DNA of 64,000 nt, taken from Anarhynchus alexandrinus (taxonomy: Eukaryota; Chordata; Aves; Charadriiformes; Charadriidae). The stretch lies in the NCBI GenBank assembly GCA_008711295.1, contig VUYV01000044.1, positions 1,923,235 through 1,987,234 on the forward strand, given 5' to 3'. Both the position numbers and the translations under genes were made by a program. Of the stretch, positions 26,046-37,600 are shown piece by piece. Below the pieces are notes generated by a model. It had not been told where the DNA came from and did no database searches. It saw nothing but the letters and a program-made list of their open reading frames with translations. Numbering within the stretch: position 1 is the stretch's first letter; every line of letters begins with the position of its first letter.

Positions 26046-27949
26046 TTCTAGGTGGACAGGATAAGGACCGGGCGAGGAGGACTGGGCTGCACAGCAGGGG
26101 AGCTTCTTCCTGTTGTGTGACCTACAGCATGAGCTGTACTGCGCGGAGGCGAGACACGTGTGGCCCCACTGCCCTTCTCTGACACATTCCCACCCACTCT
26201 CCCTCAATCCCTTTCAATTTAACTTCTTGCATTTTCACTAGGCTTCCCAGAAAAGCAAAAGAAAAACCCCAAAAGTTATTATGAGCTCAGAACATGCAAA
26301 TTTGCAGAAGACCAATTTCTTTTTAGAGATCTTGTCAAGGGAAATACTGAGAATTCACCTTTTAGCAACCAGCTGCTTCTAGCCATCTAGACTGACCTGC
26401 ACCAGTCTCTGTTCACACTGATGCGACCCTCCATACCCCTCTGGGGCTTTGACAGAGCACATTTGGAGCCCTCCACAAATACTGAAACTGGCCAATGCTT
26501 GGCAAACTTTGAATTTTAATTTTTGCACAAAAAAAGGAAGAGCGCATTCACAAGAAAATTTCCTGTATTTCATCAGCTTAAGTGTAACACATTCTGGATC
26601 AAGCTTCATTATTTATGGATGAAGCGTTGTTCGTAACCTCCACTCCAGAGCATGGTGAAAACTGAGATCAAAGAGCAGAAAAGCGCCTGAGTTTCTGATG
26701 TGCTGGAGCCCCACAGTCCCCCCCTGCTTCCAAATGGAGTAAGATGTGCACATCACCTCGGGACCACCTTGCAAAGTGCCGTCCCCATTTTTCACTGGCA
26801 CCAGTGAGCTTTAAGTGCGCCACTTCACATGTGCCTAAGCTGAAGCCATGCACTATAAACTGTCCCAAACACTACTGGGATGGAGAGAATGAGTTAAAGC
26901 AGATGGGGATTAGCAAACTGCTGATTGTCGGAAATTAGCCAGTGTGGAAAAAAAAAGTTCAGTTATAACTGTAGTAAGACTATCTAAGTAGGTCAGCACA
27001 AAACCACATCAGAAGATGACAGCAAAGAAGGAGGTGTGGGTCCAGTATCACTGCGGAAAATGAGACGTTTGTTCTCTGGCTCTGCCCCGCCTGTGACATA
27101 AAGAGAACAACTGCTGACCAAATCTCAGTGTTTTTTAAAGTTCATGGCTTTCACTTTCCTGTAAACGGTTCACATGAGTATTGGTGTGCCTGCACCATGA
27201 ATCTACAATTTCATTTTGATTAAAGTGCATGGATGATATTCTAAAGAGCCTTCAAAATTACCTGAGGTACGCAAATCAATATCTCTGTCTGTACAAATCC
27301 CCTTTTTTTCCTAAGGAATTCAAACTAGAAATGAACAGAAATGCACAGGATGCTCTCATACTATTTGTTTTCACAGTGTCCATCACCCCTGCATCTCAGG
27401 CTTTCGGAGACTGGATGTATGTATGTCCATGACTATCTTTGTGAGCTGGGAGGTGCTAATTAGCCCCGTTTTCCAGGTAAGAACCGATGCGCGGGAGAGC
27501 TTAGAGACCCAAGTCACAGCAGCAGCCTGTGGCAGAGGAGGGCATTTGAACCTTACAGGTAAGGCTGACAACTGGATGATATTTTAATTCAAGAGCATTT
27601 TGAGACTGATTTTGAGGCGGCGGCTTTCTGATTCGGCTTGACGTTCACTGGACAACTGCTCATTTGACTCTTTTTGCTGCAAGGCTATGTCCTCAGCCTG
27701 TGGTCGAGCTGCAAAAGCCGACCATGGCTCGGCTGTGCGCTTACCCAGGGCTGCTCAGCCAGCGGAAGAGCCGCAGGTTGAATGTGTCTTATTTAAACAG
27801 TCAGGATCCATTTCCTGATTTTAGGCACCACAGAGTATTTTGACGTGATGCTTCAGCACGCTTTTGCAGTCATTATACCCGGGTGCCAGCATACACTCTG
27901 AAACAGTAACTCTGTGCTACCATGACCTCAGTCTGCATTGAAGCACTCG
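26046..27949. other. Intergenic upstream of SLC9A8
   Basis: AT-rich to mixed sequence. Nothing recognised. Confidence 0.5.
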
Positions 27950-28287
27950 GGTGATGGCAGTTAAGGAGCCACCAGGCAATGACAGTGGAGGGGCACGGAG
28001 CTGCTGGGCGATGGAGCTGAGGGGAAAGGAGCCACGCAGTAGAGCTGGGGAAGGAGCTGCCGGGTAACGATGACCGAGGGACAAGGCGCCGCTGGGCGGC
28101 TGCAGCTGAGGGACAAGGAGCTGCCAGGCTACGGTGGCTGAAGCAGGAGTCACCAGACAACGGCCGCTGAAGGAGAAGGCGCAAGGCTGTGGCGACCGAG
28201 GGACAGGGCGGCGCTGGGCGCTGGCGGCGGGGGGACACGGCGCAGGCAGCGCCGGCTGAGGGACACGGCGGCGCTGGGCGATGGCGG
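27950..28287. repeat. Degenerate GC-rich minisatellite, ~30-34 bp period
   Basis: About ten imperfect units of the form (C/T)GATGGCxGCTGAGGGACAAGGAGCTGCxGGG. Clear anchors are GAGGGACAAGG (28075, 28110), CGAGGGACAGGGCGGCGCTG (28197) and GAGGGACACGGCGGCGCTGG (28258). Units become more CpG-rich toward the promoter. Long minus-strand open frames here are repeat artefacts. Confidence 0.8.
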
Positions 28288-28417
28288 CCGCAGACGCTCC
28301 GCCGGCCCGCGCGGGACGCGTGACATCACGCCGCAGCACCTGCGCATGACGACGCGGCGTCGCCACGCAACGGCAGGACAGCTCGCTGCCCGGCGCGCGT
28401 GCAGCCGCCCCCGCACT

Positions 28418-28426
28418 CACGTGACA
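28418..28426 (+). promoter_or_regulatory. Palindromic E-box TCACGTGAC (USF/MiT-TFE, CLEAR-like)
   Basis: Nine-base match that differs from the CLEAR core only by lacking a leading G. It lies about 220 bp upstream of the start codon in the CpG island. USF and TFEB/MITF-type factors bind this core. Confidence 0.45.
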
Positions 28427-28572
28427 CCTCCCCCCCCGATCACGCGCCCGCTCGGAGGACGCCGGCGGCCGGCAGCAGCCCTGCGCGCGTGCGCGCTCTG
28501 GCCCTCGCGACCCTCCCCGCCGGCCGATCATAGAGACTGCCGTCGCGCCCGCTAGAGCGTCCCCCAGGAGCC

Positions 28573-28580
28573 CCGGAAGT
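28573..28580 (+). promoter_or_regulatory. ETS-family site CCGGAAGT
   Basis: Exact ETS/GABP consensus 63 bp upstream of the start codon, a common position in CpG-island promoters. Binding is inferred. Confidence 0.5.
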
Positions 28581-28639
28581 GGCTGCGTGCGCGGCGGTCC
28601 CGCAAGGAGCGCGGTGGGAGGTTTAAGCCGGCGGCCGGC

Positions 28640-28649
28640 AAGATGGCGG
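28640..28649 (+). promoter_or_regulatory. YY1-type motif AAGATGGCGG overlapping the start codon
   Basis: Matches the long YY1 consensus. The ATG inside the motif is the SLC9A8 initiator, as seen in a class of vertebrate genes with very short 5' UTRs. Confidence 0.5.
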
Positions 28650-28650
28650 A
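28643..28650 (+). CDS. SLC9A8: SLC9A8 coding exon 1 (Met-Ala plus two bases of Glu)
   Basis: Only 8 coding bases, ATGGCGGA, followed directly by the donor GTGAGT at 28651. The start has a strong Kozak context (A at -3, G at +4). No in-frame ATG lies in the codons just upstream. This Met matches the second Met of human NHE8 (after MGEK), so the bird protein lacks those first residues. The rest of the exon is 5' UTR with an unknown start, in CpG-rich sequence. The exon is too short for gene finders and is supported by phase agreement with exon 2 (Glu codon completed by its first G). Confidence 0.85.
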
Positions 28651-31600
28651 GTGAGTGTGGTGGCGGTGGGGCCGCGGGCGGTGGGAGGGGTCGGCCCGCT
28701 CCCCCGGGCCCTGCTGGCGGGAAGGCGTCGCCTGCGGGGCAGGGCCTCGCTGCCGTGTGCCCGACGGGGCTGTCCTTCCCCTCAGCAGGGGCTTACGGCG
28801 GGAGGGCAGTGTCCCCAGCCCCTCGCTGCCGGCCCCTCCGCTCAGCACGGCTCCTGGGGGATGAGGGCTGCGGGGCGGTCCGCCGTGTAGCGGCGGCAGC
28901 CCGACGGGCTGTGCCTACCCCTGGGCTGGGGGCTGCAGCGCGGGCTCCTGGAGGGAGTCCGGGAGCATCCTGGCCACGGGAGGGGGAGGCCGGCTCTGAA
29001 GCCACCCTGTGCGGCAGGGAGGGCTGTCGGAGCCGGCAAGTGCAGTCCCTGCGGGTGCCGTTGGTCTGACACAGCGAGTTTGTTATACGACAGGTCAAAT
29101 GGGCTGGTTCCTTCTCTCTGTGTCGGGCTTTCACCCGCATCCCAAGCTGCAGTGCAGTGTGTTTGGTGTCTGCAGTGCGTGAAGGAACTCAGCGTTAATC
29201 AACTCTGTGAATCTGAGCTTCCATATTTGTGATCAGAGACTGCTTTTAAAAAGCAACCTTAACGTGTTGGTCACTAGTACAAATTCAGTATGATCTGGTG
29301 GTTGTTTTATATGTGCATGTCTTTAGTAGGCTAAGTATTTGTCATGCTGCTCCCATCAACTATAGTCACATATTATGTTATCCTGACAGGTTTGCAAATG
29401 CCACCCATGAAGTCATCAATGTCACCCTCCACACTACGCTGGCTGCTACTACCAGACTGGTGGTACCTACACCTGCTAAACCTATCCTTCCAGTTCAGAC
29501 TGGAGTCCAAGCACAGCAAGAGGAGCAATCTAGCGGCATGACGATTTTTTTTAGTCTTCTTGTATTAGGTGAATGATGAACTGAAAGTTTTTAAATCTCT
29601 GTTAATCGTACGCTGTATCTGAGGACATAGGCCGGCTTTCAAAATCATAGCATTTTATTTCTCTCTGTGAAGTAGAATATTGTACAGGCACAGGGATTTA
29701 CAAAGTTGGGTATATAACTGCCTGAACCTCACAAGCCTTTGAAAAGCTGAAGACCATTGCAAACCTTTTCACTGTGCTCTCAAAGTGCAAACAATATGTT
29801 TAATTGTCTTCGCCTTCTTTATCAAGCACATGGCGTGTGTTCGTGTATGAAAAAGACACTGTCAGAATACACCATGGTGCTTGCAGCTGTCTTTGAGGAC
29901 AGTGTACAAGACAGATGTCAACTACTTCTAGCTCTTCTGGACAGCCCTCAGATATTTCTTTGTATAAGCCAATAGAAGACAGTCAGATTTACATGCACAA
30001 GTACTAAAGTTCAGTATCTATTTTCCTGGCTCTCCTTACTTTCTAACATTCCTACAAGAGTGCAATAATAACATGCAGATTGCCATATATAGGCATTTTG
30101 AATGGCAGATGCACTCCCAACTTCTCTGTAAGTCTGGGCTGTTGTCTTTCTTTAATAGAATATAGTTATCTCTAATTGCTTAGAGCAATGCTGTAGTCAA
30201 AACTGTAACAATAACATAACTTTCATGGATGGTTAAGGGTTCTTCTGTTTTCGTTTGTGTGCTTGGTTCCTCCAAAGCAAGCTACACTGAGAGACTTTTC
30301 TGTGACAGATGGGTTACCTAGTCTTCTAAGTAGTTGTTCTTTCCAGTAGCAAATGGGAAAATGGGTATGGAGTTGACAGCAGTGCAGAAACTTCTGCAAA
30401 TCATTTGGGTTTAAAAAAAAGAATTTGTCTTCTATAAATAACTAATTATTAAGTTTAGCAAAAAGTAGAAGGCTTCTGCTTATTTCTGAAGTATCTCTTT
30501 GTCTTCAAAAAGGGTTAATGTTTTCCCAGAGGTCAATGGCATATTAGAATTTGAACAGAAACAAAAGGAAGACCAAAGCAAAATGCAGTAGATGCAAAGA
30601 CTTCTAAGATTAAAATAGAATTTCTGAATATATGTCTCATGGATTTTAAAAGTGCCATTCACGGTAAAATTGTATTCCTAGGACTTAAGAACAGAGCTAT
30701 GATTGTTTTGGCTGTGTTCCAGCCTAGTTATGCCAGTCTGATAACTTAATGGATCCTAAAAGCATCACCCTCAGGTCAGGGGAGTTCCCTCAACAAAGTA
30801 AAGCCAGTATAAAAGCTTATTGTTCGTCATTATTCCCATTCATAATCTCCGATTTAAGAGTGTAGGAAGAGTGAAAATGAATGTGTATACCATACTCTTA
30901 AATCTGGATGTCGTGAGCTGTAAAATGGCCTTTAAAATGTTCTAAACTGGAATAGACCCAGAAGCAGGTCCGTTCTGAGCTGTGTTGTGTCTAAGCAAAG
31001 CCCCAAATTTTAAGTGCTTGAAGTAGCATGAGTTAGTCTCTGACCCCAGATTTCTATGGCTTATTTATCTGTTTAAACACCATTTCACTTTCAAAGTCAT
31101 ACCTCTATTCTGCCATGTTTGTGTTATCCATGAATTCCCTTCTGTTACGTTACATGCTTTTACTATGCTGTTCCTTAAGGGGACACTCAAATGTTCTTTT
31201 AGCCTGTCCAGAACACTTGCCTGATTGTTTTACTCCTGATATGTGCAAGTGCCCGGAACAGATGATATGCTGCCAGATACAAACTAAGTAGTCTTACACA
31301 AGGAATGGGTGACCGACAGCTAAAGAATATACCAGGCTGCCATAATATTTATGGTGGTGGGGAGTTGCTTCTTAGACTATGGTTGCTTTTTGTTTTATTG
31401 CCAAAGCAAAGTAGTCAAAAGCTGGTAGAAAGCAGCTGGTGATTAGATCTGCTAAATAGAAAGCATGTTTGTGTTTGCACTGGAGTTTGCTGGAAATCTG
31501 TAATGTCCAGATGTCTTTATGGATCTATCCCAAGGAGAAGTATAGAATGCTTTTAACACAGTAATCCTACATGTCTTTACTGGGTGCATATTTTTCATGT

Positions 31601-34600
31601 TTAACAGGCAGGAAATTGATACGAAACTCAGTAATACTGATTGCAAGGTGAATAAAAAGTTTGCTTGGGATACATGATGAAGCTATTGCTCTCATAGTCT
31701 GTTTGGCAGTTGGCAGCCAAATGTCTGATTTGCTTGTTAGTCAGCTTCTGAACTGCTGCAGTTTCTAGTACAGCATTTTAAAGTAAACACCAGCTTGAGT
31801 CTGAGTTAAAGTACTGTACTGTGAATTCAGGTGTTTTGAAAACTGACTGATTGATATCATAAAGATTGGTGGAGTGGAAGTGGGGTCAGTATGTGGGGAA
31901 GGGATCTCTGTCAGTCTTCAGGAATGGAGCCATCCCTGCTCATCACTTCAAACCCACAGCTTTGGCCCTGAACAAATTACATGCCAGTGATTGAGCAAAT
32001 ATTACTGTTTTGCATGAGTCCTTGCTCAGTTCATAAACCCATCCATCTATTCATGGGCACATCAATGAAATGCTTACCATGTTGTGTATGAACTGGGTGT
32101 ACAAGATGACAAGTGGGAGAATGCAGGCATCAGTGTGATACCCATTGCTTAGCACTGTGTTGGAGAGTAGGACGATGAAAGTGGTATTTGTATTTATGAG
32201 GTTTATACTTCTTTTTGTGACACTATATAGTAAATCCAGATCATCTTGTAGACCCCAGTAACTCACAGGTGGTGTGATTCAGCAAACCATGCCAGTGCTC
32301 AGAACTACTTGTGGACCATTTTGCACCTTTTCAGGCTGTAAATTGAACGCACTCTTCTGAACCATCTGTGAGTGGCTGTTTGGTTTCTAGTTAACTAGAA
32401 GGAGCTGCTAGACCAAATCACTAAGAGCAGTTCCCAGAAGCTGGTTCATTCCCGAGTTCAGAATGTGCACTGTTGTATTGTGGCCTGGGACTGCGCTGCT
32501 CACACTGAAATAGGGTGAGAGTCACAGACACAAGGCACGGAGTAAGGAGAGTGAAGATTCCCATTACAGTTATGACTAGGTTTGTCAGATACACAGTTTA
32601 AAACAGTCTCTGCTGTGATTAACAGGCCACCATTTGATTCCAGTATATAAAACGCTATTGACTTCGCTTGAGCTTCAGTTGCTTTCTGACAAAATGGAAG
32701 CAGTAATACTGCGTATATCCTGGGCCACTGCAGAATGATTTGTTAGCAAATAGAGCAAAATACATGTATTACAGACATGCAGGCCAGATGTTGTTTCTTT
32801 CTTTGACCTTTTGTTGAGCTAAATTAAAATGGGAGAAGAATTGTGATACCTTCAGTGTGGGCAATATTCAGATCAAAATTGTTAGGAATTTAATAATCCG
32901 GGATTATTTGATTCTTATAGAGAAGTTTCCTGTCTGCAGTAGTTTTAAAAGAATCAAGTGGTGTCTTCCAACTATATCCACGGATGGTACCCAGATCTGC
33001 TATACATCCTTTGTAATTTGTCTTTAGCATTGGCTTAGTGGCTGTGATGGAATTTTCATATTACTGTAATCTTCATTTTTGTTGTGAGACATAGACTTTC
33101 TCCCTACTGGATGAAATACGTTACTACAGTACAAAATTGAATTTTTAAAACCAGTAAGTGACTCTTGCATCGGTTTTAAATTCTAGTTTTTTTTTTTTAA
33201 CTTCAAGCCAAATCTAGTTTGCGTTTTTCTACACTGGTCCTTTCCCCTTACTGGTTTGACTTCTAGCAGTGCTCAGCAGTAAGTGTCTCTTGCTGACTTG
33301 CATAGAATTTGGCTGATGCTTGTTATGAGAACCAGGATATTTAAACAGTTACCCATTCTGCAACCTCGTAGCCCCACTGAGTGGGAGTTACAGAGACTAT
33401 GAAGCCAGACTCTTCTGAGGTGCACAAAAGAACAAGAAGCACCAGTCACAACTTGCAACAAGGGAAATCTGGATTGGACAGAAGAAGAAAATTCTTCACT
33501 GTGAGACTTAAGCACTGGAACTGGGGTTGAGAGAGGTTGTGACTTCTTTGTCTTCAGAGAGTTTCAGACTTGACTGGACAAGGTCCTGGGTCCTGGGCAA
33601 CCTTCTTTGACTTTGAAGTTAGCCCTGCTTCGAGCAGGAAGTTAGACTCAATGACCTCAAGAGATCCCTTCCAATGTACTTTTTCCGATTCTGTGATTAT
33701 CCATTTGGCTAAAGCCCATGTGCTCAGAGGGACTCAGATGTGAAAGTGCATAGCTTTGAAATTTTAATTGAGGCCATGTGTACCTGTATGCTTTATTTCA
33801 AAAATACACAATGTTTGCCAAAACTGTTAAAACTGTATTCTGTATAGCTGACAATTTTTACAGCTACTGCTCAGAGGTTTTCTTGTAAGCTGAATCAGGG
33901 TCTAAAAGTAGTAATACTGATATTTTTAGAAGAGAATTTTAAGTCCTAAAATTTGCCTTAGTTATTTTCTGTCATTTGTAGATCCATTTATGTACTTCAG
34001 TGAGAATGAGGTTTGAACTAAAATTTGGTTACTTGCATTAGTGAATTTCTACTAAATCATTAGGAGAAGTTTTGCTGCGTGTACTTTAGAAATACTACTT
34101 AAAAGTATATTTTATTCTCTTCTAACAGTTCTATAATTCTTTTTTCTTCTTCACAGCTATCTGCATCATATTGGTGCATTTACTCATAAAATACCGACTT
34201 CATTTTTTACCAGAGAGTGTGGCTGTTGTTTCTTTAGGTGAGTAACCATGACATTTTTATATTGAATTTGTGTTAATTCAGGGACTTTTAGTAGTCTGTG
34301 CTTGAAATAATGCTCTGATGTGTGTTAACCATGACTAGAAAGATGCAGAAAATTGGATGCAGTGAAGAAAACAACCAATTTATAGAATTAAGTTCATGGA
34401 AGAAACCAAGAAATGAGCTTATGTGCAGAGACTGGCCCAGTAAAATGGCAGGGATGTCATTACCTAAGTACTTTGGCAGCTTCCTCTATTTTTGCATCCA
34501 CACTGTAGGACAAGGTACGGCAGCACTCCCTGGCAGCGAGACTCTGGCCTTCCCTTTGAAGTGGTACATGTGTTTGTATTAGTTTCAGTAGAATTATGTT

Positions 34601-37600
34601 TGTATATGTGATTTTAATCTAGCTGGGGACTGTAATTGTATCCTGAAAACTTGCCTGGACTGCCAGATACTTAACTATCTCTGTAGTAACATGACAGGAG
34701 CTCTTCCTGTGACTTGAGATATAAGAATGTCACCCTTAATGAAAATCAAGTGCTTAATTTGAATTGAATTTGGAGTATTCCTAAGGTGGTACTTTTATGT
34801 TAGGGCAATTTCATTTATTTGTATGCTGTTGGTCCTGATTTATAAATGTGTAAATGAGGAGGAAATCAGGCCAATATTATTTTATCTACATACTGTCTAA
34901 CATAATGTTTAAAGAACCTGGTGTAACTAACCCCAGCAACAGTTTTTGAGCTGTCTCTGTAACTTGCGTAGAAGAATCTGTGATATTTTTGCTTCTGTTA
35001 CTAGTGACACTTTCAGTGACAGCCGTTGTAAAAATATGACAAAAAGAGAAAGATGCTTCACTGTAATTCTAACGTAGCATGGAGGAGTGTAATACTTGTT
35101 GAGCAGGTAGATTTTTGACTTTGTCCCGGGCTTTGCTGATACCTTCTTCTCTCATATTTCTTAACTGTATTTTCACACAATTTCTCAATGGGTGGAAGTA
35201 AGCTTTCTGGTGCTTGTCAGTACCTTATGTTTTCTGGAAAACAAGTATCTTCTTGCATCTTGGGTGCTAGATTGAGAAAATCTTAGAGCTGTTACTTAGC
35301 AGAAAGGAAAACATATTTTCCTGCAGGCATGACTCCCTGAATTTTTAGATAACTCTGTCTGATGCAGACCACATCGCAATACTAGCATAGTAGAAGGTAT
35401 TGAAGCTGAAAGAGACATTTGCTTGCAAAGCTTTATTTGAGTTTTGGTATTTCTGTGCAGCTTAAAAACAAATAGACCTGTAAGAAATCTGTCATATTGC
35501 TGGTATGGATTTCCTGGGTATTGCACGCACACCTCATCTTTAAGGAGCACCATCCATCACACTTTAGTGGGTTTACGCTTCTGTCTACTGTAGTATGACA
35601 TAGAAAGATCAGAGTTGCTGCAGATCATCCTGACTTACTCTGTAGAAACTCCATAGAAACCGTGCAGTGTTTGATTCGCTATTGACAGACTTCTCTTTCT
35701 TTCCCTTCTTATGTTATTGCCATGGTCAGGTGAGATGTCTTGTGTAGCATATCTTCCAGTGTCTTGAAAGGTTCCAAAAGGACATTATTGCCCTTCAGTA
35801 TCATTCCCCTTTGTATACAAAAATCCAGGTGAAAGGTGTTAATTTGGCTTCTAATCAGGTTAGTTACCATTGTTATTAAATAGCTAAATTTAAGCATAAT
35901 TGCCAATTTAAAATGCAGCAGTATATTAATTGCTCTTGCTGGCATAGTTTTGGATTTTCTTTACCATCATTCGTTGTATTCTGCCCCAAGCCAACTGCTG
36001 GGCAGTGTGGAGCTGAGGTGTTGGGCAAGCTCGCCTCACTGCTCCTGCTGGGCTTTGCAGAGAGCAGCAGAGGCACAGACAGTCTTCTCTTTCTGTTTCT
36101 TGTTCTTGGCATCTCAGCAACCGGACAAGGATCTTAGCTGTGTTGGTGTGTTCTGCGCTCCTGTCACTCCCAACAAAAGCTTGTTCATGAAACTGATAAG
36201 TTTTCGTGCTGGGGCTGTCAATGCTCCTCAAGGTTGGTAAGAAGGAACAGCATTGCATCTCTTTTATAGAGGGCATATAGGAAACTTGCTCAGTTCGCTT
36301 GTCAGCGTACACCACAGCATAGCTGTAGTCTGTCTACCAAACCGGACGAGATAATACCAGCAAATGCAATTCCACTAAGTCAAGAGGGTGTTATACCCGG
36401 TAGCAACCCAGCTAACAGATGTCCTGTGTCACTTAAGCCTTATTTATTTAGTTTATTGACTCAGTCATATTTAAACTACTGTCAGCTCTGTTGACAGGAC
36501 GCGGCATCTGTATAATCATTGGAATTGCCAGCTAATTGCTGGTCAGTGAACCTCTGTTACTGGTAATGATCTACACAGCTGCAAGCTTGAGTTTCACGTA
36601 TCCAGTTTTGCTAGCAGTGCCAGAAGTGAGGTGTGTCCTATTTTGACTTGTAAATTAAACAAATGTTCTCAGGCAGTTATTGAACGCTAATAAAAATGGC
36701 AGCAGAGAAGATAAGTATGATTTTCACGACTGTGTTTCCTCCCATTGTCTAAGCAGCTCAGAAGCTTCTGTTTTACAATTTCCAGGGCATGTTACTCTCC
36801 TGGTGGACAGGATGGGAGTGCATTCTCTAAGGCTGGATTTTGATCTTCGTCCTTAAAAGTTACTGGAATTTTATTGGTAAAAATAGTTGCCAGAAGAGTT
36901 TTTCTCTTCAATTTGTTACTGAATTTTAACATGCTCTCGGGAAAAATAAAGGTTGGTTGTAATTAAGAAAATTCCTATAGCATTTTCAAAAGAATGAAGC
37001 TTTGATTAACTCTTACAGACTTAGCTTTCCAATTAGCCCCTTGACAAAACTGATCTGCCTGATTTAATAGATGCAACCAGTCGAACAAAAACTGTGTTCA
37101 TTAATCTAGTAATAAAAAAAGAGTAGTTTGTAAAGATGTGTGGGACAGGTTTTAAAAAACAGCATCAAAGTTTGATTCAGCTGCTATTAAACCCTCTTGG
37201 TGATGCATTATTTTGTGCAGCCGTGTTTCATGGCTTTGCTTAGCATAATCTTAGTTTAGTAGCACTGTTGTGTGTGATATGCATCTAGAAGTAACTTGTG
37301 TTAGATAAAGGTGTAAGTTTCATGACTCAAGCTCGTGCTTTTCCCTTAACTTCTCCTGTTGTCTTACATTTATATTGTTGTTCGTTTAACTTTTGATGTC
37401 ATGAAAGGACCTTGTCTGTCCGTGACACTGTTGTTAGGGTCAGCTTGTGATTAGCTCTTCCTCTGAAAAAGAGACTGAGACCAGCCTTTCACTTAAGCCC
37501 CTTGAGCTCATCCCGTAGGGATGCCCAGCTTGGAGCCCACAGGCCACGGTTGGTCTACTCGCAGGCGTCCAATTTCGCAAAGTCGCGCTGCAGCCCTTCC

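Larger units (their letters stand above)
28290..28720 (+). promoter_or_regulatory. SLC9A8: SLC9A8 CpG-island promoter and 5' UTR
   Basis: Very CpG-dense sequence, no clear TATA box, ending at the start codon. Visible motif matches: CRE-like TGACATCA (28321), NRF1-like TGCGCATG (about 28340), E-box TCACGTGAC (28418), a GC/CpG alternating patch at about 28480-28497, ETS CCGGAAGT (28573) and YY1-like AAGATGGCGG (28640). This is the pattern of a TATA-less housekeeping promoter. Factor binding is inferred from motifs only. Confidence 0.75.

Noticed and set aside
27873..28531. Minus-strand open frames upstream of SLC9A8 suggesting a divergent coding gene
   Set aside because: Arg/Ala/Pro-rich translations of a GC minisatellite and CpG island; no recognisable domain, several overlapping frames.
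35980..36130. GC-richer patch in intron 3 as an alternative exon
   Set aside because: No splice-consistent frame, no similarity to NHE8 or another known protein.
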